64,000 nt of DNA, taken from Paraglaciecola marina (GTDB lineage Bacteria > Pseudomonadota > Gammaproteobacteria > Enterobacterales > Alteromonadaceae). The notes beneath the pieces were generated by a model, which was given only the letters and a program-made list of their open reading frames with translations, did no database searches and was not told the origin of the DNA. The stretch is taken from assembly GCF_004360155.1 (NCBI RefSeq), contig NZ_SAIS01000010.1, positions 1-64,000 on the forward strand. The letters run 5' to 3'. A program made the position numbers and the translations under genes. Shown one piece after another: positions 40,165-49,707 of this stretch (position 1 is its first letter; each line of letters opens with the position of its first letter).

Positions 40165-41088
40165 TTACTCTTTAGCCTGCTGTTTAATAAAGTTAATTGA
40201 AGGAGCAAAAAACGCACCGCCAGTTTCAGCGCTGGTGAAGTCTAGAAACTTGTCATAGTTTCCTTCTTCATCACCAACAATTCTACTTGTGAGTATCTCA
40301 GTAAAAGGTTGTGGACTTTTAGCACAGGATACACAATATAAGCCTTGAATTGTCATATCACCGTAGGGCATATTTTGTCTGAGTACCTCACGGTTGTTGC
40401 CATACTCATCTTTTAAAGAAGTACGTACTGTATGAGAAAATGGGGCAATGTTATCGCTCTTAAATTCAATATTATCTGCTTTTTTCCGTCCTATAACCTC
40501 TTCTTGTTCAGAGACTTCTAGTTGTTGCCATTTCTTCATATTATGCCGGTAACGTTGAACATGGATATAGCTACCACCGGTAAAGTTAAGGTCCTGATCA
40601 CCTACTAGAGCTACTGAAAATTTACGCATACCTTTTGGGTTTTCAGTACCATCAACAAAGCCTGTTAAATCTCTACCATCTAGATAACGAAAGCCTCTTA
40701 CTTCTTCATATAAATCCACATGGGGTTGCAGTAATTGAATGACTTCAGCTCCTATGGCATGACAGATATCCATTCGGTCAGCTTTTATTTGTATAAACAG
40801 GTCACCCGGTGTAGCTGGTGCATTACGGTCGTCACTATTCGTAATGGGAAATGGGGATAATTCTTGAGGGATTAACCTTGGATACAGCTCATACCAATAG
40901 TCTGTTCCAATAGCCACTATGCCTGAGACCATAGCTTCGTAATACTCTTCATCATAGTGAGCAAACAAGGCTAATATCTCAGCGATCTTTTTACGCATGG
41001 CTGATGCGTCATCGTCAATAACATTGAGCGTTAAATATAGAGCATGCAGATTCGGCTCTGCACAAATACCTTTTTGAGCCTGAGTCAT
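40165..41088 (-). CDS. Dyp-type haem peroxidase
   Basis: 307 residues. The diagnostic distal Asp motif GFVDGTENP is present, with the preceding GRDLT, a downstream His in the HTVRTSLKDEYG region as candidate proximal haem ligand, and a C-terminal GAFFAPS segment. It has no signal peptide or Tat motif, so it is likely cytoplasmic. Dyp peroxidases oxidise dyes and other aromatics with peroxide; the natural substrate is unknown, and there is no encapsulin gene nearby. Confidence 0.93.
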   Translation of the reverse strand: MTQAQKGICAEPNLHALYLTLNVIDDDASAMRKKIAEILALFAHYDEEYYEAMVSGIVAIGTDYWYELYPRLIPQELSPFPITNSDDRNAPATPGDLFIQIKADRMDICHAIGAEVIQLLQPHVDLYEEVRGFRYLDGRDLTGFVDGTENPKGMRKFSVALVGDQDLNFTGGSYIHVQRYRHNMKKWQQLEVSEQEEVIGRKKADNIEFKSDNIAPFSHTVRTSLKDEYGNNREVLRQNMPYGDMTIQGLYCVSCAKSPQPFTEILTSRIVGDEEGNYDKFLDFTSAETGGAFFAPSINFIKQQAKE

Positions 41089-41388
41089 TAATACGTTCTT
41101 ACTTGAATAAGCACAAATACCTTTAAAGTGTCGTTATGTGGCTTTGGTTATGCCTATATAGTAATCGTCTGATGAAGGCATTGAAATAGATTGAAATAGA
41201 ATTGTTATCTTATCTTTACAAATTCGACGTCAACAAAAGCTCACAAACCATAATTGAGCATTATTCATGCTGTTATGGTGCATATTTGTTTTTAAAAGCA
41301 CAGGTATACCGCTGAAGCCTATATAAGTTCTATTGGTGTGTTATTTGCACAAAATAATATACAAGGAACTGAGAAAGGGTAAACCTTT
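41089..41388. promoter_or_regulatory. Divergent control region, Dyp peroxidase / MscS
   Basis: 300 bases with no gene. A perfect 10-base tandem repeat (TTGAAATAGA twice) lies at 41181-41200. A further A+T-rich stretch precedes the channel gene. I cannot assign promoters with confidence. Confidence 0.45.
41181..41200. repeat. Perfect tandem 10-base repeat
   Basis: TTGAAATAGA occurs twice in a row. The 10-base period equals one helical turn, which would place two identical protein-contact faces on the same side of the DNA. It lies 93 bases upstream of the Dyp peroxidase start. Confidence 0.6.
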
Positions 41389-42492
41389 ATGCCAGAAACT
41401 ATAGAGTTTATAAAAAACCTCATTGATATAACACCCGTTTGGTTATCTTCAATAGTGACCTTTATTTGTGTATTTATGAGCCTTTGGTTGTGTAAACGTA
41501 TTGTCTTTTTCTATTTAAGCTTTTTAACTAACAAGTCTAAGTTTGCTTTCGACTCTTTGCTATTAGAAGCGGCAGCAAGAGCAACCAGTGTCTTAATTTT
41601 TGCTATATCTTTGAAGATAGCGGAGCTTATCCTAAGTAACTATGTTTCACTTTCTGATAGCAAAAGTGATTTATTAAATACCTCTAGCCAAGTGTTATTA
41701 ATTTTAGCTTTGATTTTATTTATCGATAAGTTTTCCCGTTTAAGTCTGAGTCAATATGAAAGTAGCTCACCCTTTATGAAGACTAGCGGAAGCTTGATAC
41801 GGGGCACAACTCGGGTTGTGGTTTACTGCATTGGTATTTTAGTTATTCTTAGTACACTGGGTGTTTCTATCACACCTATAGTGGCTTCTCTAGGTATTGG
41901 CTCCCTCGCTGTGGCATTAGCATTACAACCTACTTTGGAAAATTTCTTTTCCGGTCTCCAAATGATAGCTGATAAACCTTTAAGGGTAGGGGATTTTGTA
42001 GAGTTAGACTCTGGTGAGCAAGGGTTTGTAGAGAAGATTGGCTGGCGGTCAACCTGGATAAAAATGCTGCCTAATAATATTGTGATTATGCCAAATAGTG
42101 TTTTAGCTCAATCTAAACTAATCAATTATTATTATCCTGAAAAACAATTATCCGTGCCCGTTGATGTTGGGGTCCATTACGATTCTGACCTGGAGCACGT
42201 AGAAAAAGTCACGCTAGAGGTGGCAAGAGAGATTTTACATTCTCATAAATGGGGGGTCCCTGAATATGAAACATTCGTGGTATTTCACACTTTTGATAAC
42301 TCGAGCATTAACTTTACTGTGATGTTAAGAGCACAAGAGTATTTTAATCGATTCTTTATTAAGTCGGCTTTTATAAAGGCATTACATAAAAGATTCAAGG
42401 ACGAAGGTATTGTCATACCCTATCCAATTAGTGCGATTAACTTAAGCCAAGAAAACGCTCAACAAGGCATAACAAATCATAACGACACTTAG
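41389..42492 (+). CDS. Mechanosensitive ion channel, MscS family
   Basis: 367 residues. Four hydrophobic segments precede the pore-lining helix in the canonical region (about 165-185, ASLGIGSLAVALALQPTLENFFSG) and the beta domain (RVGDFVELDSGEQGFVEKIGWRST), which is the MscS family signature. The C-terminal alpha/beta domain follows. It has one extra N-terminal membrane segment compared with E. coli MscS. It releases solutes during hypo-osmotic shock. The stop codon lies inside a palindrome shared with the convergent ggt gene. Confidence 0.93.
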   Translation: MPETIEFIKNLIDITPVWLSSIVTFICVFMSLWLCKRIVFFYLSFLTNKSKFAFDSLLLEAAARATSVLIFAISLKIAELILSNYVSLSDSKSDLLNTSSQVLLILALILFIDKFSRLSLSQYESSSPFMKTSGSLIRGTTRVVVYCIGILVILSTLGVSITPIVASLGIGSLAVALALQPTLENFFSGLQMIADKPLRVGDFVELDSGEQGFVEKIGWRSTWIKMLPNNIVIMPNSVLAQSKLINYYYPEKQLSVPVDVGVHYDSDLEHVEKVTLEVAREILHSHKWGVPEYETFVVFHTFDNSSINFTVMLRAQEYFNRFFIKSAFIKALHKRFKDEGIVIPYPISAINLSQENAQQGITNHNDT

Positions 42493-42502
42493 TGTCGTTA
42501 TG
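42478..42502. terminator. Palindrome over the mscS stop codon
   Basis: CATAACGACACT / AGTGTCGTTATG, 12-base perfect arms around one base. On the plus strand it is followed by ATTTTAG, a weak T-tract. It separates the convergent channel and ggt genes. Confidence 0.6.
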
Positions 42503-42514
42503 ATTTTAGCTTTA

Positions 42515-44206
42515 TTAGTAACCAGCCGCTTGTCCGTCTTTGCGGCTTTCAGATGCGCCAAAATAAACACCTGTTTCAAGATCACGCATTATGGCTTGAT
42601 AGCCGCCATAGTTACCTACGCTATCTTGTAAAATATGACCTTTTTGAATCAAGTTACGTCTTACATGAGGGGCAAAACCAGACTCCAAGTGTACCTTACC
42701 ACTATCGCTCATTTTTGTGCCTGTTGGTTGACTTGAGCCTGAATGTAGCATTCTCGGAGCGTCTCCAGCTTCTTGCAGGTTCATTCCAAAGTCAATCAAG
42801 TTGGTAATGATCTGCGCATGCATTTGTGGCTGGGTGCCACCTCCCATTACACCAAAACTTAACCAAGGCTGGCCATTACGAGTCACAAAGGCAGGAATAA
42901 TAGTATGGAAAGGCCGCTTGTTTGGAGCATAGACATTGTTGTGGCCGGGCTCTAAGCTGAATAACTCTCCTCTATCTTGTAATACAAAACCTAACCCTGT
43001 GGGTGTCATACCAGATCCCATGCCACGATAGTTACTTTGAATGAGTGACACCATATTGCCTTCTTTGTCTGCCGTTGTGAGGTAAATAGTGTCACCGTCA
43101 TTTAAGCCAGCATCGAAACGCTTGGCGGCTTTGTTGTTATCAATTAGCAGACTACGCTTCTTCGCATACTGTTTTGATATTAACTGAGCGACAGGAATGT
43201 TATTGAAATTAGGATCTGCATAATATTTTGCTCTATCTTCAAAGGCCAGTTTTTTAGCTTCAACAAAAGTATGAATATACTGCTCTGAGCCATAACCCAT
43301 GTCTTGGATATCATAGTTTTCTAAAATATTGAGTATTTGTAGCGCCGCTATACCTTGACCATTAGGTGGTAACTCCCAAACATCGTAACCTTTGTAGTTG
43401 GCTGAAACAGGTTCAACCCAATCCGATGTGTGGCTGGCTAAATCTTCATAACTTAGAAAACCTCCTTGTTTTTCCATGTAAGCTGCGATTGATTGAGCAA
43501 TATCTCCTTTGTAAAAAGCATCTCGTCCACCAGTGGCTATTTTTTCATATGTTACGGCTAAGTCTTTATTGGTAAAAATTTGCCCTTTAACAGGTGCTTT
43601 ACCATTTGGCATATAGGTTTCTTTAAAACCGGGAAATTTGGCAAGTTTGGGAACACTTGACTGCATATAATGGGCAATTAGCTCACTAACAGGAAAGCCA
43701 TTTTTAGCATACTCAATACTTGGCGAGAGTAAGGTAGTCATAGGTAAATTGCCAAACTTTTGATGTAATTCAAACCAACCATCTACAGCACCAGGAACTG
43801 AAACTGGAAGTGGCCCGTATGCTGGTATTTTATCTAATCCTTGTAGCTGAAAATGCTCCAAAGTTAATGATTTAGGGGAGCGACCTGAAGCATTTAATCC
43901 ATAAAGTTTCATAGTCTTGGCATCCCAAACTATGGCAAATAAATCACCACCTATGCCACTACCAGTTGGTTCTACTAGGCCTAACATTGCATTGGCTGCT
44001 ATCGCTGCATCAATGGCATTGCCACCCTGTTTGAGTATATCTAAAGCAACCTGAGTGGCTAAAGGTTGGCTAGTTGCCACCATACCATTGGCAGCTATTA
44101 CTTCAGAGCGAGAAGCAAATGACTCACCTGTCACTCTGTCATATGACCAAGTAGGAAAAACAAAACTCAAGAACACAAAAGAAGTAACAAAGTTGGTAAG
44201 GTTCAT
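42515..44206 (-). CDS. ggt: Gamma-glutamyltransferase (GGT) proenzyme
   Basis: 563 residues, exported (hydrophobic leader to about residue 22). GGT cleaves gamma-glutamyl bonds of glutathione and autoprocesses at a Thr. Alignment of the processing site places the nucleophile at Thr373 (GDTIYL before TTADKEGN), with the downstream SNYRGMGSGM and GVMGGGTQPQMH motifs of the small subunit. The N-terminal GGNAIDAAIAANAMLGLVEP is also diagnostic. Its place beside amtB suggests a role in gaining nitrogen or amino acids. It is a single gene. Confidence 0.95.
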   Translation of the reverse strand: MNLTNFVTSFVFLSFVFPTWSYDRVTGESFASRSEVIAANGMVATSQPLATQVALDILKQGGNAIDAAIAANAMLGLVEPTGSGIGGDLFAIVWDAKTMKLYGLNASGRSPKSLTLEHFQLQGLDKIPAYGPLPVSVPGAVDGWFELHQKFGNLPMTTLLSPSIEYAKNGFPVSELIAHYMQSSVPKLAKFPGFKETYMPNGKAPVKGQIFTNKDLAVTYEKIATGGRDAFYKGDIAQSIAAYMEKQGGFLSYEDLASHTSDWVEPVSANYKGYDVWELPPNGQGIAALQILNILENYDIQDMGYGSEQYIHTFVEAKKLAFEDRAKYYADPNFNNIPVAQLISKQYAKKRSLLIDNNKAAKRFDAGLNDGDTIYLTTADKEGNMVSLIQSNYRGMGSGMTPTGLGFVLQDRGELFSLEPGHNNVYAPNKRPFHTIIPAFVTRNGQPWLSFGVMGGGTQPQMHAQIITNLIDFGMNLQEAGDAPRMLHSGSSQPTGTKMSDSGKVHLESGFAPHVRRNLIQKGHILQDSVGNYGGYQAIMRDLETGVYFGASESRKDGQAAGY

Positions 44207-44283
44207 TAATTAAACTCGTTTAGGTTTGATAGTTTAGGATACATGGATTTCGCAATACTATGTACTTAGTTATTTACAAGCAG

Positions 44284-44308
44284 AAAAAAGCCCCGCAATT
44301 GCGGGGCT
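44284..44308 (-). terminator. Terminator of the glnK-amtB operon
   Basis: A 20-base perfect palindrome (AGCCCCGCAATTGCGGGGCT, 44289-44308), followed on the minus strand by six Ts (44284-44289). Confidence 0.88.
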
Positions 44309-44405
44309 ATGGCCTTCCTGGCTTAGAGGTTCCGAGGCTTAACTCGGTATCTCTTTAAGGGAGTTTGTAATTGTTATTATCCCATTTTTCTAAAGCTTTC
44401 TGATA

Positions 44406-45647
44406 TTAACGACCAGATGTAAAGTCAGGGTAAGCTTCTAAGCCACACTCACTAATGTCTACGCCTTCAAACTCTTCTTCTTCACTGACTCGGATTCCGA
44501 TAACAGCTTTGATAATTGCCCAAGTGATTAAACTTGTTACAAATACCCATACGAAGATAGTAACAGCACCTAGCAATTGGCCACTGAAAGTAGCTGCATC
44601 AGAGTTCGTTACTGGTACTAGTAATAGACCTAGTAGGCCCACTACACCGTGAACAGAGATAGCGCCAACTGGATCATCAATTTTCAATTTATCTAAAGCT
44701 AAGATGCTGAATACCACTAGAATTCCACCCATTGCACCAAACAAGGTTGCTTGAAGTGGAGTAGGAGTAGATGGCTCTGCAGTAATTGCAACTAGACCTG
44801 CTAATGCACCGTTAAGAGCCATAGTAAGGTCAGCTTTCTTAAATAAGATGCGAGCAAGTAATAAAGCAGCTACTAAACCACCAGCAGCAGCAGCGTTAGT
44901 ATTCATAAATACTACAGCAACACTATTTGCACTTTCTACAGTAGCTGTAGCTAATACTGAACCACCGTTGAAACCAAACCAACCCATCCATAAGATGAAT
45001 GTACCTAAAGTGGCTAAAGGTAAGTTTGCACCTGGGATAGCGTTTGCTTTGCCGTCTACATATTTACCCTTACGAGCGCCTAGCAATATTACACCAGCAA
45101 GCGCTGCAGCAGCACCAGCCATATGTACGATACCAGAACCTGCAAAGTCAGAGAATCCATTTTCACCTAGGGTATACATTCCGAATACAGATGCACCGCC
45201 CCAAGTCCAAGAGCCTTCCATTGGGTAAATGAAACCAGTTAATACAACAGTAAATGCTAAGAAAGCCCAAAGCTTCATACGCTCAGCAACGGCACCAGAT
45301 ACAATAGACATTGCAGTTGCAACGAATACTACCTGGAAGAAGAAATCAGCTGAAGGAGCATAAGTAGCTGGCTCTGCTTCACCTGTTGCGCCGTCACCAG
45401 TAATGCCACTTAGGAACCAAGTAAAGTCGTCACCGCCATACATGATTGAATAGCCGCAAACCATATACATGATGCAAGCTATAGAATATAACGCTACGTT
45501 TTTAGTTAAAATTTCAGTGGTGTTCTTAGCTCTTACTAAGCCAGCTTCTAGCATAGTAAAACCAGCAGCCATCCACATGACCAACGCACCACATATTAAA
45601 AAGTAAAAGGTATCTAGGGCGTAGCCCAACTCAAAAGTAATTTCCAC
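44406..45647 (-). CDS. amtB: Ammonium transporter Amt
   Basis: 413 residues, eleven membrane segments expected for the Amt family. The first half shows FTMLEAGLVRAKN and SVFGMYTLGENGFSDFAGSGIVHMAGAAAAL, including the first pore His (VHMAG), and the second pore His lies in ISVHGVVGLLG. The N-terminus lies directly at the first membrane segment. It follows glnK by 17 bases, the standard glnK-amtB operon, in which the PII protein blocks the channel when nitrogen is plentiful. Confidence 0.96.
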   Translation of the reverse strand: MEITFELGYALDTFYFLICGALVMWMAAGFTMLEAGLVRAKNTTEILTKNVALYSIACIMYMVCGYSIMYGGDDFTWFLSGITGDGATGEAEPATYAPSADFFFQVVFVATAMSIVSGAVAERMKLWAFLAFTVVLTGFIYPMEGSWTWGGASVFGMYTLGENGFSDFAGSGIVHMAGAAAALAGVILLGARKGKYVDGKANAIPGANLPLATLGTFILWMGWFGFNGGSVLATATVESANSVAVVFMNTNAAAAGGLVAALLLARILFKKADLTMALNGALAGLVAITAEPSTPTPLQATLFGAMGGILVVFSILALDKLKIDDPVGAISVHGVVGLLGLLLVPVTNSDAATFSGQLLGAVTIFVWVFVTSLITWAIIKAVIGIRVSEEEEFEGVDISECGLEAYPDFTSGR

Positions 45648-45664
45648 AATCTTCTCCTCAAAAT

Positions 45665-46021
<357 letters not shown>

Positions 46022-46055
46022 TTAGTTATATTTTGCAAATGATTGACAAAATTAC

Positions 46056-46071
46056 AACAAATCCTATGCCA
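46056..46071 (-). promoter_or_regulatory. Sigma-54-like promoter of glnK-amtB
   Basis: On the minus strand the sequence reads TGGCATAGGATTTGTT, matching TGGCAC-N5-TTGC[AT] with correct -24/-12 spacing but two mismatches (T for C in the first element, and GT instead of GC in the -12 element). The start site would be near 46045, leaving a leader of about 42 bases. Confidence 0.6.
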
Positions 46072-46132
46072 TAATTTTTTATCATTAAAAACAAAGGATT
46101 ACATTTACTGATTAATGTTTTGATACATATTG

Positions 46133-46151
46133 TCGCACTGTTTAAGTGCGA
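46133..46151. promoter_or_regulatory. NtrC binding site 1
   Basis: TCGCACTGTTTAAGTGCGA, containing GCAC-N7-GTGC exactly as in the NtrC consensus, with perfect 7-base arms. It is centred about 97 bases upstream of the inferred glnK start site, a usual enhancer distance. Confidence 0.7.
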
Positions 46152-46163
46152 TTGTTCCGTGTT

Positions 46164-46178
46164 GCCTTTGTTTGGTGC
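46164..46178. promoter_or_regulatory. Possible weaker NtrC site 2
   Basis: GCCTTTGTTTGGTGC fits GCAC-N7-GTGC with two mismatches in one half. Its centre is 29 bases (close to three helical turns) from site 1, as in tandem NtrC enhancers. Confidence 0.45.
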
Positions 46179-46426
46179 TTTAGGTTTTGTGGAGTCATAT
46201 TTAGACTAGATACATGATGAATATATGGATTTTGCCTTGCTAATTTTTGAAGGTAATTGGAGGTTGATAGAAATGTTTAGTAGGTACTTCTTTGGTAGCA
46301 CTTAATGTTATTTACGACCTTCCTGTTTTATTAATATATACATATGATTTCATAACGAATTTCTATGTAGTTACGGATATGCTGAGCTAAGCTAAAAAAG
46401 GCTTACTCTTAAATAGGTGGTAGATT

Positions 46427-46804
46427 ATGCAGTTTGAAATATCTGAAAACGATGGATTTGCGATTGTAAGTATTGAAGGATCCCTAAACGCTTTAGATTT
46501 GCTGTTTATGTTACAAAGCAGTGATTATAAAAGCGTTATTGCAAAGTACGATAAGGTATTAATTGACTACTCAGATATAAGTGGCTCTTCACTTACCATG
46601 GAAGATGCGGTTGGTATCACCTTGCTAGGTAAAATGAATTTAGTTAATCAGCAAGATATACATATAGCAGTGGCAGTAAACGAAAATGAGCGAGCTGTGA
46701 TGGAGAAAGTCACAGCTGAAATATTTTCTAATGGTGACGCTAAAATCACAATCGTAAAATCAAAACAGCAAGGTATCAATATTCTTAATTTACCTAGCTG
46801 TTAA
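46427..46804 (+). CDS. STAS/SpoIIAA-like small protein, function unknown
   Basis: 125 residues with alternating strand/helix pattern (FAIVSIEGSLN, KVLIDYSDISG, HIAVAVNENERAV) reminiscent of the SpoIIAA/STAS-like fold. No phosphorylatable Ser motif is clear. AGGTGG before the ATG is a good ribosome site. It is divergent from glnK and convergent with the DUF2721 gene. The fold call is by pattern only. Confidence 0.55.
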   Translation: MQFEISENDGFAIVSIEGSLNALDLLFMLQSSDYKSVIAKYDKVLIDYSDISGSSLTMEDAVGITLLGKMNLVNQQDIHIAVAVNENERAVMEKVTAEIFSNGDAKITIVKSKQQGINILNLPSC

Positions 46805-46810
46805 ATTAGA

Positions 46811-47233
46811 TCATTTTTTTTGATTTTTAATATTCCATACGCGCTTTTTTACAGGTAAATTTAACTGGCTAAGATGCATGTCTAATGCTTCTATGGATAT
46901 GCGTATTTCCCTTACGGACAACCACAGTGAGTACAAGAGTAGTACTAGGCTACAAGCAAATATTGAGCTTCCTACCGTTTGGTAGTTGGCGTAAATAGCT
47001 AGCATAGATAGCACGCACATAAAAAAGGAAGCAATGCCAGCGGCTTGCATATTTTTTATTAATTGAATTCGTTGCCTTAAGTTTTTGATTTGTGCATTAG
47101 AGTTTGTGTTTTCTTTTTCTAAATCAAAGTTTCTAATGACGCTTGCAAGTGCTAAAAAACGATTGGTGTAAGCGAGCAACAATAAGGATATTGCTGGGAA
47201 TAACATAGCAGGTGTAGTGAGTGTAATATCCAT
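46811..47233 (-). CDS. DUF2721 membrane protein
   Basis: 140 residues: one N-terminal membrane segment (FPAISLLLLAYTNRFLAL) that continues into an amphipathic charged stretch, then two more segments. The pattern of ARxxxL-like residues after the first segment and the SVREI near residue 115 match the DUF2721 family as I know it. Function unknown. It lies 6 bases from the stop of the convergent STAS-like gene. Confidence 0.75.
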   Translation of the reverse strand: MDITLTTPAMLFPAISLLLLAYTNRFLALASVIRNFDLEKENTNSNAQIKNLRQRIQLIKNMQAAGIASFFMCVLSMLAIYANYQTVGSSIFACSLVLLLYSLWLSVREIRISIEALDMHLSQLNLPVKKRVWNIKNQKK

Positions 47234-47363
47234 TGAAATTTGTTGGTTTCTTTAAGTTGCTAACGTTTCTGTGATTATTATTATTGCTTTAATTTAGAAG
47301 GCCTTGCCTAAATCTTCACACATAATAATCACTGTATGTGGGTATATTTAGAAAAATACTGCA

Positions 47364-47738
47364 TTATTTTTCTATTGCTAGCCCTGATTTAACCCAGCCT
47401 AATATATCCCCTTCAAGATGATGAATCTTAGAAAAACCATTATCGGATAAAATGCCAGCGGCTTTATTGGCTCTGTACCCAGAGCGACAATACAAAACAA
47501 TTTCTTTATCTGTAAAACTATGAAACTGGTCTAGGTTGCTAGAAATTTCACTTAAAGGAATATTTATTGCTCTAGGAATATGTCCATCTGCAAATTCTTC
47601 TGTGCTGCGTACATCGATTACTATATATGAATAATTTTTATCATTAAGTATTGCAGCTTGACTAAGCTCAATCATGTCAGAAGCTTGTGTAGACAGCCCA
47701 AATAAACTTAAAAAACCAAACATAATTTGTTTAACCAT
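47364..47738 (-). CDS. Exported rhodanese-like protein
   Basis: 124 residues with a short signal peptide (MVKQIMFGFLSLFGLS, cleavage after QAS) and a single rhodanese domain: DVRSTEEFADGHIPRAINIP and the active-site loop LYCRSGYRA, with the catalytic Cys at about residue 81. AGGAAA upstream of the ATG supports the start. Periplasmic single-domain rhodaneses transfer sulfane sulfur or act in sulfur-stress responses; the acceptor is unknown. Confidence 0.88.
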   Translation of the reverse strand: MVKQIMFGFLSLFGLSTQASDMIELSQAAILNDKNYSYIVIDVRSTEEFADGHIPRAINIPLSEISSNLDQFHSFTDKEIVLYCRSGYRANKAAGILSDNGFSKIHHLEGDILGWVKSGLAIEK

Positions 47739-47851
47739 CTATATTTCCTAGGTAATTTTATTAACTAGGATACTAATTACACTTAGCCAAAGTGTAAAGT
47801 ATTTAAGCTATAACAATGGCATTGCAAATAAGGGTAAAAACTAAACTTAGA

Positions 47852-48820
47852 TTAATGAATTTGAGCTGTTGAGTAAGTTAGGAAGTAAAATAGCAAAGCA
47901 GCAATCAATGTTACCCAAGTTGCACTGTTAATAATGATTAGTACTCTTTGATTGTCTGCTAAAGTAACTTGTTTTGGCGGCCCGCAGCTTGGCATTCTTA
48001 TCTTTTTATTATTATAGTAGGCAGGCCCTCCCAAGTTAATGCCCATGGCTGAAGCCGAAATATTCAAGATAAACATTGATAAACTTTTATAGCTTTTTCC
48101 TTGAATTAAAGCTGCAGCTCCTAATCTGAGGTTACAGGCCAACATGATACTGCAACAAGTTAGGCATGATGGTACTAGTTGTAATATATTTATTAACCTC
48201 CTAGTTGGTCCTCCAAAATATCTAAAACGAATGAGCTTAACATTCCAAGAGTGGCTTAATTCATATAAAACCCTATAGACTAAGGCTCCAACTCCTCCGG
48301 CAATAAGGTACCAAAATATAACGGAGCAATATTGGTAACAAAATCGTAATAAAACTGATTCTATATTGGCTTTTACTATACCCATTGGGGATAGTTTTTC
48401 AGTTTCACGTAGCACTATGGGGGACAGCATTTGCCGAGCCAGAATTTTCTTCTCAGATCTTAAGGCTTGGTTGATCTTTTGGGTTTGTTTAATAACATAC
48501 TCAAATTTTAACGCTGTCAAAAGCATGATACTTTCAAAAAATAGCGGGAATTGAGACAGTAAAATAAATACAGCAATAACTGTGCATACAGGGAGTAAAA
48601 AGGTTAAGGGGGCTAAAATTCCGGCTATTTGTTGCTGCCGAATTTGCCTTGGTTTAGAGGGCACAACCTTGTTTGCCATGCCTTGAGCCATTAGCTTGAG
48701 TAATGTGAGAGGATGATATTTTTCAGGCAAGTATATGAATTTTTCAATTAGTACAACTAACACCAATACCCAATAAGCGAGTAGCTGCTCACTTATTAGT
48801 ATATCGATTAAATTAGACAT
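47852..48820 (-). CDS. cbiB: Cobalamin biosynthesis protein CbiB/CobD (adenosylcobinamide-phosphate synthase)
   Basis: 322 residues, four to five membrane segments, with the family segment LGGPAYYNNKKIRMP. The enzyme joins aminopropanol phosphate to adenosylcobyric acid at the inner membrane. The sequence is divergent from enterobacterial CbiB. No other cob/cbi gene lies in the window and I see no cobalamin riboswitch upstream. It starts 12 bases after mtnN, so it is co-transcribed with it. Because it stands alone, it may serve a salvage pathway or a related amide-forming reaction. Confidence 0.75.
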   Translation of the reverse strand: MSNLIDILISEQLLAYWVLVLVVLIEKFIYLPEKYHPLTLLKLMAQGMANKVVPSKPRQIRQQQIAGILAPLTFLLPVCTVIAVFILLSQFPLFFESIMLLTALKFEYVIKQTQKINQALRSEKKILARQMLSPIVLRETEKLSPMGIVKANIESVLLRFCYQYCSVIFWYLIAGGVGALVYRVLYELSHSWNVKLIRFRYFGGPTRRLINILQLVPSCLTCCSIMLACNLRLGAAALIQGKSYKSLSMFILNISASAMGINLGGPAYYNNKKIRMPSCGPPKQVTLADNQRVLIIINSATWVTLIAALLFYFLTYSTAQIH

Positions 48821-48832
48821 AACGACTCTAGT

Positions 48833-49528
48833 TTACTTCAGAGTTAAAATTGTTTGTATCACAAGCTCTGCTGAGTTTTTAGCCGCTTTTTCTAAATAGG
48901 TTTGGAACGAAACCGTCGATGTTTTTCCTGCTATATCTGATAACGAACGTATTACTAAATAGGGAACGCCAAGTAAATGGCAGCTCTGAGCTATAGCGAC
49001 GCCTTCCATTTCTACGGCACAGGCTGTTGGAAAGTTTTTCCGAATTGTAGCCGCAGCTTGATCACTTCCAACGAATGAATCACCAGTGCAAATTAATCCA
49101 AGTTCAACTTGAATGTTAGTCATACTCTTGGCTTGGTTATAAGCTGCATCAACCAGCTTTGTTGCACATTCAAAGTGGGTGGGCATTCCAGCACACTGGC
49201 CTATTTCATAACCAAAGTGAGTTAAGTCGGCATCAAAATGTCGTAATTCAGTTGCAATAACAATGTCACCTATACTCAAATGATTGGAAAAGCCGCCAGC
49301 CGAACCGGTATTAATGACATAGTCTGGGGAGAATTGCTTGACTAATAATGTGGTGGAAACAGAGGCTGCAACTTTGCCAATACCGCATTTGACGAGCACA
49401 ACGTCAATGGAGCCAAGTTTGCCTGTATACACTTTTAGGTGGTTTACATGTTGTTCTTTACATTGTTGAAGTGAGTCTTGAAGAAGTGTTATTTCTTCAT
49501 CCATTGCACCTAATATGGCAATTTTCAT
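48833..49528 (-). CDS. mtnN: 5'-methylthioadenosine/S-adenosylhomocysteine nucleosidase
   Basis: 231 residues. MtnN cleaves adenine from MTA and SAH, recycling SAM by-products and feeding autoinducer-2 synthesis. The family segments AILGAMDEEITLLQ, VINTGSAGGFSNHLSIGDIV, AVEMEGVAIAQSCHLLGVP and the catalytic Asp in RSLSDIAG are present. First gene of a pair with cbiB. Confidence 0.95.
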   Translation of the reverse strand: MKIAILGAMDEEITLLQDSLQQCKEQHVNHLKVYTGKLGSIDVVLVKCGIGKVAASVSTTLLVKQFSPDYVINTGSAGGFSNHLSIGDIVIATELRHFDADLTHFGYEIGQCAGMPTHFECATKLVDAAYNQAKSMTNIQVELGLICTGDSFVGSDQAAATIRKNFPTACAVEMEGVAIAQSCHLLGVPYLVIRSLSDIAGKTSTVSFQTYLEKAAKNSAELVIQTILTLK

Positions 49529-49707
49529 AGAGAGGCTTCTGAGTCGTTTTATTTTGAATTAAGTTTATTACGTAAGCGTTTGATTTAAAACATGCAAATA
49601 AACAGATTTTATAAATAGTAGTTTTATAACTCTGTTGTTTGGGGTGGGAGTTGAGTTTAGATATTTAGGACGAAATCAATCTAGTAAGCGACAAATAGAT
49701 TGGCGAA

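Noticed and set aside
44848-45228. 126-codon open frame on the plus strand
   Set aside because: It is antisense to amtB, whose membrane-protein codon pattern keeps the opposite strand open; no ribosome site or domain.
49529-49707. Possible cobalamin riboswitch upstream of mtnN-cbiB
   Set aside because: No B12-box-like segment is visible, and the region is A+T-rich and unstructured.
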